From: Microbacterium sp. PM5
GTDB lineage: Bacteria; Actinomycetota; Actinomycetes; Actinomycetales; Microbacteriaceae
NCBI RefSeq assembly: GCF_003293595.1
Contig: NZ_CP022162.1
Coordinates: forward strand, 94,346 to 158,345
Direction: 5' to 3'
Length of the DNA stretch: 64,000 nucleotides
Positions 41,561 to 48,207 of this stretch are shown in pieces. The notes beneath the pieces are model-generated. The model was given only the letters and a program-made list of their open reading frames with translations, was not told the origin of the DNA and did no database searches. The first letter of the stretch is position 1. Each line of letters opens with the position of its first letter. A program made the position numbers and the translations under genes.

Positions 41561-41572
41561 ACACTCGAGTGT
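41561..41572. promoter_or_regulatory. 12-bp perfect palindrome ACACTCGAGTGT
   Basis: A second symmetric site 18 bp from the GntR-like site in the same divergent spacer. It overlaps a TACACT hexamer (41560-41565) that could be a -10 for the rightward MFS gene. The rest of the 41449-41715 spacer shows no gene. Confidence 0.5.
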
Positions 41573-41715
41573 CGTGCTCCTTCGCGGAGCGCGAAGTGCA
41601 TCTACCTGCTCCACCCAGCCATCCGACCGCGACGTCGCGGACGGCACCCGGCCCCGGATTCGTTCGGAGGGCAAGGCGGCACGTGAACAACGAGCCCATG
41701 TCCCGGAGGAACCCC

Positions 41716-43026
41716 GTGCACCACCCCTCGACCGCCAGCGGTCGTTCATCGCTGATCGCGCACACCGGATGGGCGTACTGGCCGATCGCGTTCGTTGCAC
41801 GTCTGCCCTTCGCGATGATGACCGTCGGCGTGCTCATGCTCGTCGTCCACGCGACCGATTCGGTCGGCTTCGGCGGGCTCACCTCGGCCGCCGTCGGCAT
41901 CGGCGTCGTCATCGCGGGCCCCATCATGGGCGATCTCGTGGACAGACACGGACAGCGGCGCGTGCTCGTCCCGGTGGGGCTCGCCAACGGCATCCTGCTC
42001 GCGCTGTTCCCGCTGGTGGCGACGGCGGAGGCGCCCCCGGGCGTGATCCTTGCGGCGGCTCTGGCGATCGGGCTGACCGGACCGCAGGCGGCGGCCATGT
42101 CGCGCAGCCGGCTGCTGGCCATCGTCGCCGCGCGCATCGCTCCCGAGCGGCGCACGAAGACGACCTCGCGGCTGATGTCGTACGAGTCGGCTGCCGACGA
42201 GACGGCCTTCGTCATCGGCCCGTTCCTGGTCGGCATCCTCGCAGCCCTCATCGCACCGTGGGCTCCGATCGCGGTGGCCGCAGCGCTCAGCTTCGGCTTC
42301 GTGCTCGCGTTCGCGCTGCACCCCACCGCGCGCCTGCTGCAGAGTCGCGCCGACACCGCGGCGGAGCGCGCCGCCTTCCGCGCGGTGCTGACGCCCTCGA
42401 TGCTCGTGCTGGTGGCGGCGACGTTCGGGGTGGGAATGTTCTTCGGCGCGGCGCTGACGTCACTGACGGCCTTCGCGCGGGCTGCGGGCGACGAGGCGCA
42501 GGCGGGCCTGCTCTACGGGCTCATGGGCATCGGCTCCGCGGTGCTGGCCCTCGGCGTCGTGCTGCTGCCCGCGCGCTTCGCCCTGCGCCACCGTTGGCTC
42601 GCCTTCGCGGGAGTGCTGACGGCGGCATCCGTCGGGTATGCGACCTCGTCGAGCCTCGGCATGGTCGCCGGCTGGCTGCTCGTCATGGGGCTCGGCGTCG
42701 GGCCGACGCTGGTGACGCTGTTCTCGCTCGCCGGTGAGCGCGCCCCGCGCGGACGATCGGCGACGACCATGACGCTGCTCAGCTCCGCCCTCACGCTCGC
42801 GCAGGCGCTCGCCGCGGCGGCCACCGGCTGGATCGCCGAAGAGTTTTCGCTGAGCGTCGCGATGGTCGTGCCCGCCCTGGCCGCGGCGATCGTCCTGTCG
42901 CTGGGTGTCGTGAACGTCGCGATCGCACGCCGAGGCCGCACCGCCCCCGCCCGTCCGGCCGCAGATGTCGCTGTGGACGAGGCATGGCGGCGCGACGGGA
43001 CGGACGAGCGCGCCCGCGCGCGCTAA
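41716..43026 (+). CDS. MFS transporter
   Basis: 436 aa from the GTG at 41716, which has GGAGGA 5 nt upstream. ATG 41698 and GTG 41683 are in-frame alternatives with weaker spacing. Twelve hydrophobic segments; motif-A region IMGDLVDRHGQRRVLVPVGL after helix 2. The long hydrophilic loop (ALHPTARLLQSRADTAAERAAF) sits mid-protein. C-terminal tail is charged. Uncharacterised efflux-type MFS. Confidence 0.82.
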   Translation: MHHPSTASGRSSLIAHTGWAYWPIAFVARLPFAMMTVGVLMLVVHATDSVGFGGLTSAAVGIGVVIAGPIMGDLVDRHGQRRVLVPVGLANGILLALFPLVATAEAPPGVILAAALAIGLTGPQAAAMSRSRLLAIVAARIAPERRTKTTSRLMSYESAADETAFVIGPFLVGILAALIAPWAPIAVAAALSFGFVLAFALHPTARLLQSRADTAAERAAFRAVLTPSMLVLVAATFGVGMFFGAALTSLTAFARAAGDEAQAGLLYGLMGIGSAVLALGVVLLPARFALRHRWLAFAGVLTAASVGYATSSSLGMVAGWLLVMGLGVGPTLVTLFSLAGERAPRGRSATTMTLLSSALTLAQALAAAATGWIAEEFSLSVAMVVPALAAAIVLSLGVVNVAIARRGRTAPARPAADVAVDEAWRRDGTDERARAR

Positions 43027-43088
43027 CACCGCCCGACGGCACTGTCAATCCACCTGCGCGGCGGCGCCCGGTCGCCGAGACTGCCGGA

Positions 43089-43985
43089 ATGACCCGCGAC
43101 CAGTACACGTTCACCGACCCGGCCGCCCTCTACGCCGACATCGAGCCGCAGAAGCAGCGGATGCCGGAACCCGGCCTCGAGGCCGAACTGACGCCCCGTC
43201 CGGATCTCGGCGAGGACACCTACCGCGGAACCGGGCGTCTGCGCGGCCGCCGCGCCCTCATCACCGGCGGCGACTCGGGCATCGGTGCCGCCACCGCGAT
43301 CGCGTTCGCGCGCGAAGGCGCCGACGTCGCGATCTCCTATCTGCCCGAAGAGGAGGAGGACGCGCAGCGCATCGCCGGGCTCATCCGCGACGCCGGCGTC
43401 ACGGCGCTCACCTTTCCGGGGGATCTGAAGGATGCCGCCTACTGCCGCGACCTGGTCGAGAAGACCGTCGACGGCCTCGGCGGACTCGACATCCTCGTCA
43501 ACAACGGGGGCAAGCAGATCTTCAACGAAGATCTCGAGACCCTGAGCGACGAGCAGTTCGACGACACGTTCAAGACCAACGTGTACGCGATGTTCTGGAT
43601 CACCAAGGCCGCCCTCGCGCACCTCGAACCGGGCTCGTCGATCATCAACACGACCTCCATCCAGGCGTACAAGCCCTCTGATGTGCTCGTCGACTACGCG
43701 TCGACGAAGGCCACGATCAATGCGTTCACGAAGGCGCTCGCCCAACAGGTCGCGCCGCGCGGCATCCGCGTCAACGCGGTCGCGCCCGGGCCGATCTGGA
43801 CGGCGCTGCAGCCCACCGACGGCCAGCCGCAGGACAAGCTCGACAGCTTCGGCGAGGACACCGCACTCGGGCGAATGGGCCAGCCCGCCGAACTCGCCCC
43901 CGCCTACGTGTTCCTCGCATCGGCCGAGTCCAGCTATGTCATCGGCGAAACGCTGAACGTCAACGGCGGCATCCCCTCGCCCTGA
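43089..43985 (+). CDS. SDR-family oxidoreductase (YghA/YhdF glucose dehydrogenase-like)
   Basis: 298 aa short-chain dehydrogenase with the ~50-residue N-terminal extension of the YghA group (MPEPGLEAELTPRPDLGEDTYRG; in part). Cofactor motif ITGGDSGIGAATA, DILVNNGG, catalytic Ser in INTTSIQAY, YASTK (Tyr-x-x-x-Lys), and PGPIWT. Often stress-linked; substrate unknown. Starts at ATG 43089. Confidence 0.9.
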   Translation: MTRDQYTFTDPAALYADIEPQKQRMPEPGLEAELTPRPDLGEDTYRGTGRLRGRRALITGGDSGIGAATAIAFAREGADVAISYLPEEEEDAQRIAGLIRDAGVTALTFPGDLKDAAYCRDLVEKTVDGLGGLDILVNNGGKQIFNEDLETLSDEQFDDTFKTNVYAMFWITKAALAHLEPGSSIINTTSIQAYKPSDVLVDYASTKATINAFTKALAQQVAPRGIRVNAVAPGPIWTALQPTDGQPQDKLDSFGEDTALGRMGQPAELAPAYVFLASAESSYVIGETLNVNGGIPSP

Positions 43986-44021
43986 CCCCTGCACTCCTGT
44001 CGGGTCGCGGTCATGCAGGGG
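43986..44021 (+). terminator. Hairpin directly after the YghA-like gene
   Basis: CCCCTGCA (43986-43993) pairs exactly with TGCAGGGG (44014-44021) across a 20-nt loop, beginning right after the stop codon. An alternative fold uses CCTGTCGGG with CCCGGCAGG. Probable factor-independent or assisted terminator; the next gene has its own promoter at 44053. Confidence 0.6.
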
Positions 44022-44052
44022 GCGGCCCGGCAGGACCCTCTGTCGGCGGACG

Positions 44053-44058
44053 TAGACT
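44053..44058 (+). promoter_or_regulatory. Putative leaderless -10 (TAGACT)
   Basis: TAGACT, six bases (CGCCGC), then the ATG at 44065 of the second SDR gene. Confidence 0.5.
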
Positions 44059-44064
44059 CGCCGC

Positions 44065-44913
44065 ATGACCCCTCCCGGCATGAACGAGAACGACCCCCGC
44101 ACGATCGTGATCACGGGAGCCAGCAGCGGCATCGGTGCCGCCGCGGCCCGACAGCTCGCCCTGGCCGGGCAGCGGGTGGTGGTCGTCGGGCGCGACCCGC
44201 GGCGGACCCGGCAGGTGGCCGAGGGGATCGGCATGCCGTTCCACGTCGCCGACTTCGCCGTCCTCGCGCAGGTGCGCGCGCTCGCCGATGAACTGCGGGC
44301 GAGCTATCCGCGCATCGACGTGCTCGCGAACAACGCGGGCGGCATCTTCGGCGATCGCACCGTCACGGTCGACGGATTCGAGGCGACCTTCCAGACGAAC
44401 CATCTGGCGGCGTTCCTGCTCACCAATCTGCTGCGCGATCGCCTCGTCGACGCGGGAGCCGCGGTCATCCAGACCTCGAGCGTCGCCGCGCGACGTTTCT
44501 CGCGCTTCGACATCGACGACCTCAACGCCGAGCGGCGATATTCTGCGAGCTCGGCATACGGCAACGCGAAGCTCGCGAACATCCTGTTCACGAAGGAGAT
44601 CGAGCGGCGCTGGGGCGACGACGGCGTGGCGGCGGCCGCATTCCACCCGGGCGTGATCGGCAGCAGCTTCGCGGCCACGGCCAAGGGTCCGTGGCGCTTC
44701 ATGTACACCAATCCCGTGACGAGCCGGCTGCTGACCTCGACCGATGTCGGCGGGGCGCGGCTGGCCTGGCTCGCGCTGGGCAAGCCGGGTCTGGACTGGG
44801 AGCACGGCGGCTACTACGTCGCCAACCGCCGGGCGCGCACCTCGCCGGTTGCCGCCGATCCGGTCATCGCCGCGCGCCTGTGGGAGCGCAGCGCGGAGAT
44901 GGTCGGCCTCTGA
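44065..44913 (+). CDS. SDR-family oxidoreductase (retinol dehydrogenase-like)
   Basis: 282 aa. ITGASSGIGAAAARQL (cofactor site), ANNAGGIFG, TSSVAARRF (catalytic Ser region), AYGNAKLANILF (Tyr-x-x-x-Lys). The HPGVIGSSFAATAKGPWRF segment and length match the retinol dehydrogenase/WWOX-like SDR group common in actinobacteria. Substrate unknown. Confidence 0.88.
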   Translation: MTPPGMNENDPRTIVITGASSGIGAAAARQLALAGQRVVVVGRDPRRTRQVAEGIGMPFHVADFAVLAQVRALADELRASYPRIDVLANNAGGIFGDRTVTVDGFEATFQTNHLAAFLLTNLLRDRLVDAGAAVIQTSSVAARRFSRFDIDDLNAERRYSASSAYGNAKLANILFTKEIERRWGDDGVAAAAFHPGVIGSSFAATAKGPWRFMYTNPVTSRLLTSTDVGGARLAWLALGKPGLDWEHGGYYVANRRARTSPVAADPVIAARLWERSAEMVGL

Positions 44914-44982
44914 GGCGGTTCATCCGTCCGCTCTCGTCGTCATCGGGCGGCGGATGCGGCGAGGCGGGACGGACGACGGGCG

Positions 44983-46017
44983 TCAGTCGATGAAGCGCAC
45001 CCAGTTGGCGCCGTTGCCGGTCTCGGCGCGCTGGAGCAGCTCGAGGCGCTCGCCGTCCACGGCGTACAGCGACACCGACGTCGACTTCTCGCCGGCGGCC
45101 ACGAGGTAGCGACCGTCGGCGCTCGTGGCGAAGCCGCGGGGCTGCTGCTCGGTGACGGTGAAGGTCGCGGCATCCGAGAGGCTGCCGTCGGCGGCCACCG
45201 GAACCGCGGCGAGCGTGCTCTCGGTGCGCTCCGACGCCCACAGCACGCGGCCGTCCGCGCCGGCGTGCAGGTCGGCGCCCCAGATGAAGTGGTGGGCGAG
45301 GGGATCGGCGCCGAACTCGCTGTGGCCGAGACCCTTCGAACGGTCGAAGGCGGATGCCGCGCCCACCAGCTCCAGCGTGCTGGTCGCCGTATCGCGGGCG
45401 TAATGCAGCACCTCGCCGGAGAACTCGGTCATGACGTAGACGGCATCCTGCGCGTCGTTCACCAGCAGATGGCGCGGTCCGCTGCCGGCGGGAGCCGCCA
45501 CGGTCGCGGGTTCCAGCGGGACGAGGGCGAGCTCGTCGGCGATCGCGTACTGGGCGACGAGGTCGGCGCCGAGCGAGACGAAGTAGGCGAACCGGCCGTC
45601 AGCGCTCGGCAGCACCGAGTGCAGGTTGGGGTAGGAGATCGTCGATACCGGCTCGCCGACGACGCCGTCGACGATGGGGGAGAGGATGCCGTAGCCACCG
45701 CCGTAGCTCGCGCCGAGAAGGGCCGTGCCGTCGCGCGTGAGCGCGAGGTAGTTCATGCCGCCGGCGGGGAGATCGCGGCGCGACAGCGGAGTGAGGATGC
45801 CGCTCGTACGGTCGAGCGAGAGGGTGACGATGCCGGCAGGATCCCCCTTGACCGCCGCGTAGACGAGGTCGCGCGCGGCATCCACGGCGAAGGTGGAGCA
45901 TCCCGTCAGCCCCTCGGTCACGGCGAGGCGCTCGAGGGTGCCGTCGGCGAGGCGGAAGGTGGTCAGGGAGCCGTCTGCGGCGTTGGCGACGAGAACGAGA
46001 GCGGTCGTGGCGGTCAT
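44983..46017 (-). CDS. Lactonase-family seven-bladed beta-propeller protein
   Basis: 344 aa, YbhE/6-phosphogluconolactonase-like family. Repeating blade motifs: DGSLTTFRLADG, DLVYAAVKGD, YPNLHSVLPSADGRFAYF, GSGPRHLLVNDAQDAVYV, LWASERTESTLAAV, QQPRGFATSADGRYLVAAGE (each quoted in part). Cytoplasmic; may hydrolyse 6-phosphogluconolactone or an unknown lactone. Its ATG at 46017 faces the next gene across a 36-bp mirror-symmetric promoter. Confidence 0.87.
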   Translation of the reverse strand: MTATTALVLVANAADGSLTTFRLADGTLERLAVTEGLTGCSTFAVDAARDLVYAAVKGDPAGIVTLSLDRTSGILTPLSRRDLPAGGMNYLALTRDGTALLGASYGGGYGILSPIVDGVVGEPVSTISYPNLHSVLPSADGRFAYFVSLGADLVAQYAIADELALVPLEPATVAAPAGSGPRHLLVNDAQDAVYVMTEFSGEVLHYARDTATSTLELVGAASAFDRSKGLGHSEFGADPLAHHFIWGADLHAGADGRVLWASERTESTLAAVPVAADGSLSDAATFTVTEQQPRGFATSADGRYLVAAGEKSTSVSLYAVDGERLELLQRAETGNGANWVRFID

Positions 46018-46053
46018 GGTTCCAGCGTAGGCGGCCGCGCGTAGGCTGGAACC
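46018..46053. promoter_or_regulatory. Mirror-image divergent leaderless promoter
   Basis: The whole 36-bp spacer between two divergent ATGs is an imperfect palindrome. On the plus strand TAGGCT-GGAACC-ATG, on the minus strand TACGCT-GGAACC-ATG, with a GGCGGCCGCGCG centre. Each -10 lies exactly six bases from its start codon, and the cores are so close that both cannot easily be occupied at once. Confidence 0.7.
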
Positions 46054-46701
46054 ATGGCACGCATCCTGATCATCGGCGGGCACGGCAAGGTCGCGCTGCA
46101 GGCCGAGCCGCTGCTGGTTCGGGCCGGACACGACGTGAGGGCGGTGATCCGCAATGCGGATCACGCCGACGATGTGGCGGCTGCCGGGGCACATCCCGAG
46201 GTGGCCGACGTCGCGGGTCTCGACATCGCGCAGCTGACCGACCTCGTCCGCGGCTCCGACGTCGTGATCTGGTCGGCGGGCGCCGGCGGCGGTGACGCGG
46301 CCCGCACCTACGCCGTCGACCGTGACGCCGCGATCCGCACGATCGATGCCGCCGTGGCGGCGGGCGTCGACCGGTTCATCATGGTGTCCTATTTCGGTGC
46401 TGGAGCAGACCATGGCGTCGACCCCGACAACGGCTTCTTCGCCTACGCCGAGGCGAAGGCCGCTGCCGATGATCATCTGCGCGCGAGCGGCGTCGACTTC
46501 ACGATCCTGGCGCCGTCCAGCCTGACCGACGACGCAGCCACCGGTCTGATCGAGACGGATGCCGAGTCGGGCACCTCGGTGTCGCGCGCCGACGTCGCCG
46601 CGGTGCTCGCGGCCGCGGTCGACGAGCCGGCGACGCGAGGGCGCACCGTGAGCTTCAACACCGGCTCGACGCCGATCGCCGCCGCGCTGGCGGCCGCTTG
46701 A
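46054..46701 (+). CDS. NAD(P)H-binding atypical SDR protein
   Basis: 215 aa. RILIIGGHGKVALQAEPLL (Rossmann glycines), AVIRNADHADDV, VVIWSAGAGGG, DRFIMVSYFGAG, AEAKAAADDHLRASG. It belongs to the NAD(P)H-binding NmrA/YwnB-like family seen in actinobacteria. No clear catalytic Tyr-x-x-x-Lys. Function unknown; shares the mirror promoter with the lactonase gene. Confidence 0.85.
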   Translation: MARILIIGGHGKVALQAEPLLVRAGHDVRAVIRNADHADDVAAAGAHPEVADVAGLDIAQLTDLVRGSDVVIWSAGAGGGDAARTYAVDRDAAIRTIDAAVAAGVDRFIMVSYFGAGADHGVDPDNGFFAYAEAKAAADDHLRASGVDFTILAPSSLTDDAATGLIETDAESGTSVSRADVAAVLAAAVDEPATRGRTVSFNTGSTPIAAALAAA

Positions 46702-46726
46702 CGCGCGGCGTGACGGCGCACGCCCC

Positions 46727-46732
46727 TACGCT
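46727..46732 (+). promoter_or_regulatory. Putative leaderless -10 (TACGCT) of the 59-aa gene
   Basis: TACGCT followed by six bases (GGACGC) and the ATG at 46739; this promoter geometry supports the reality of a very short gene. Confidence 0.5.
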
Positions 46733-46738
46733 GGACGC

Positions 46739-46918
46739 ATGAGCAGGAGCACTCTCTGGAGCGTCGTCGGCGTGATCGTGGCGATCGCGATCGCCTGGGT
46801 GATCGTCAACGTGATCTTCAGCGTGCTGTGGTTCGTGGCCAAGCTCGTCGTGGTGCTGGTCGTCGCGGTGATCGTCTTCTTCGTGCTGCGCCGGATGTTC
46901 TCCCGCGGCGACGAGTGA
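46739..46918 (+). CDS. 59-aa two-helix membrane protein
   Basis: Short ORF translated from the ATG at 46739: polar MSRSTLW, two hydrophobic stretches (VVGVIVAIAIAWVIVNVIF and LVVVLVVAVIVFFVL), and a basic tail RRMFSRGDE. A leaderless -10 precedes it and codon use matches the neighbours. Small hydrophobic proteins of this shape are common in actinobacteria; no function known. Confidence 0.72.
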   Translation: MSRSTLWSVVGVIVAIAIAWVIVNVIFSVLWFVAKLVVVLVVAVIVFFVLRRMFSRGDE

Positions 46919-46988
46919 GCTCGTGCGCCCCTGCTAGCGTCGAAGGGCGCGGCCCGGGCGGGTGCGCGCGGATGCCGAGGGAGGCAAC

Positions 46989-47543
46989 GTGACGGACCGC
47001 ACCAGCTGGATCCTCGTGGACGGCGAGAACATCGATGCCACGCTCGGCGGATCGATCCTCGGCCGTCGCCCGCAGCCTGACGAGCGTCCCCGGTGGGATC
47101 GCCTCCTGGGCTTCCTCGAGGAGCGCTGGCAGCAGCCGGTGCGCGGCCTCTTCTTCCTGAATGCGTCGACGCATCTGCCGATGCCATTCGTGCAGGCGCT
47201 GCTGGCGCTGGGCTACACTCCGGTGCCGCTGTCGGGCCCCGCCGACGCGAAGGTCGTCGACCTCGCCATCCAGCGGACGCTGCGGGCGCTGGAGGACCGC
47301 AGCGGCGACGTCGTTCTCGTCAGCCACGACCGTGACTTCGTCGATGACCTCGCAGCACTCGTCGACGACGACCGACGTGTCGGGCTGATCGGATTCCACG
47401 AGTTCCGCAGCAGCGAGTTCGCCGCCGTCCCGGGTATCGAGTTCTTCGATCTCGAATACGACGTGCATGCTTTCGACGCCCAGCTGCCGCGCGTGCGCGT
47501 GATCCCCATCGAAGAGTTCGACCCGCTCCAGTTCCTCGGCTGA
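46989..47543 (+). CDS. NYN-domain (PIN-like) putative RNase
   Basis: 184 aa. SWILVDGENIDATLGGSI carries the NYN acidic/Asn motif; GLFFLNAS, PADAKVVDLAIQRTL and GDVVLVSHDRDFVDDL supply the other acidic residues of the PIN-like metal site. The family is thought to process RNA. GTG at 46989 with GGGAGG 4 nt upstream. The C-terminus EEFDPLQFLG is family-like. Confidence 0.85.
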   Translation: MTDRTSWILVDGENIDATLGGSILGRRPQPDERPRWDRLLGFLEERWQQPVRGLFFLNASTHLPMPFVQALLALGYTPVPLSGPADAKVVDLAIQRTLRALEDRSGDVVLVSHDRDFVDDLAALVDDDRRVGLIGFHEFRSSEFAAVPGIEFFDLEYDVHAFDAQLPRVRVIPIEEFDPLQFLG

Positions 47544-47572
47544 GCGCGCAAGAACTCACGGCGCGAACATAG

Positions 47573-47592
47573 GTGAACGATATATCGTTCAC
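47573..47592. promoter_or_regulatory. 20-bp perfect palindromic operator upstream of padR
   Basis: GTGAACGATATATCGTTCAC reads the same on both strands and is AT-rich compared with its surroundings. It lies 37 bp before the PadR start at 47629, the expected position for an autoregulatory PadR site. Confidence 0.7.
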
Positions 47593-47628
47593 TATCGCCG
47601 AATGATCGGCGCGATTTCGGGAGGCATC

Positions 47629-48201
47629 ATGAACGGTTCATTCTCCGGTCCGAGCTTCGGCGGACGCGGGTTCGGCTCCGGGTCCTTCGCGGCCGGTTCG
47701 GCGGGCATGTGGGAGGCGATGGAGAATCTCCGCGCGTCCTTCGAGCAGCGCACCGGCCCCCGCATGGGACGAGGTGACGTGCGCGCGGCGGTGCTGGCCC
47801 TGCTGTCCGAGCAGCCGATGCACGGCTACCAGATCATCCAGGAGATCGAACAGCGCAGCGACGGCGCGTGGAAGCCCAGCGCCGGCTCGGTGTACCCGAC
47901 GCTGCAGATGCTGGCCGACGAGGGCCTGATCGTCGCCGAGGAGGCGAACGGCCGAAAGACGTATGCGCTCACCGACGCCGGTCGCGCCGAGGCAGAAGCC
48001 TCCGCGGACCGTCCGGCGCCCTGGGAGACACCGGGTCAGCGCGACGGCGGCCGCATGAGCGCGCTGCCGAAGGCCGGCTTCGCGCTCGCGCAGGCGGTCG
48101 GGCAGGTGGGGCGCACCGGCACGCCGGAGCAGGTGCAGAGCGCCGTCGAGCTCCTCGACGAGGCCCGTCGCCGCGTGTACGCGCTGCTCGCACAGGGCTG
48201 A
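47629..48201 (+). CDS. PadR-family transcriptional regulator
   Basis: 190 aa from the ATG at 47629 (GGGAGG 4 nt upstream; ATG 47602 is an alternative). A Gly/Ser/Phe-rich N-terminal tail (GSFSGPSFGGRGFGSGSF) precedes the winged helix: RGDVRAAVLALLSEQPMHGYQIIQEIEQRS, AGSVYPTLQMLADEGLI, GRKTYALTDAG (in parts). The C-terminal helices mediate dimerisation. It sits 6 bp upstream of a UbiB-like kinase gene, probably one operon. The glycine-rich tail is unusual for PadR. Confidence 0.88.
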   Translation: MNGSFSGPSFGGRGFGSGSFAAGSAGMWEAMENLRASFEQRTGPRMGRGDVRAAVLALLSEQPMHGYQIIQEIEQRSDGAWKPSAGSVYPTLQMLADEGLIVAEEANGRKTYALTDAGRAEAEASADRPAPWETPGQRDGGRMSALPKAGFALAQAVGQVGRTGTPEQVQSAVELLDEARRRVYALLAQG

Positions 48202-48207
48202 TCGGCG

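Noticed and set aside
44914-44982. Weak CCGTCC/GGACGG pairing between the convergent SDR and lactonase genes
   Set aside because: Six-base arms with a long GC-rich loop are expected by chance at this composition.
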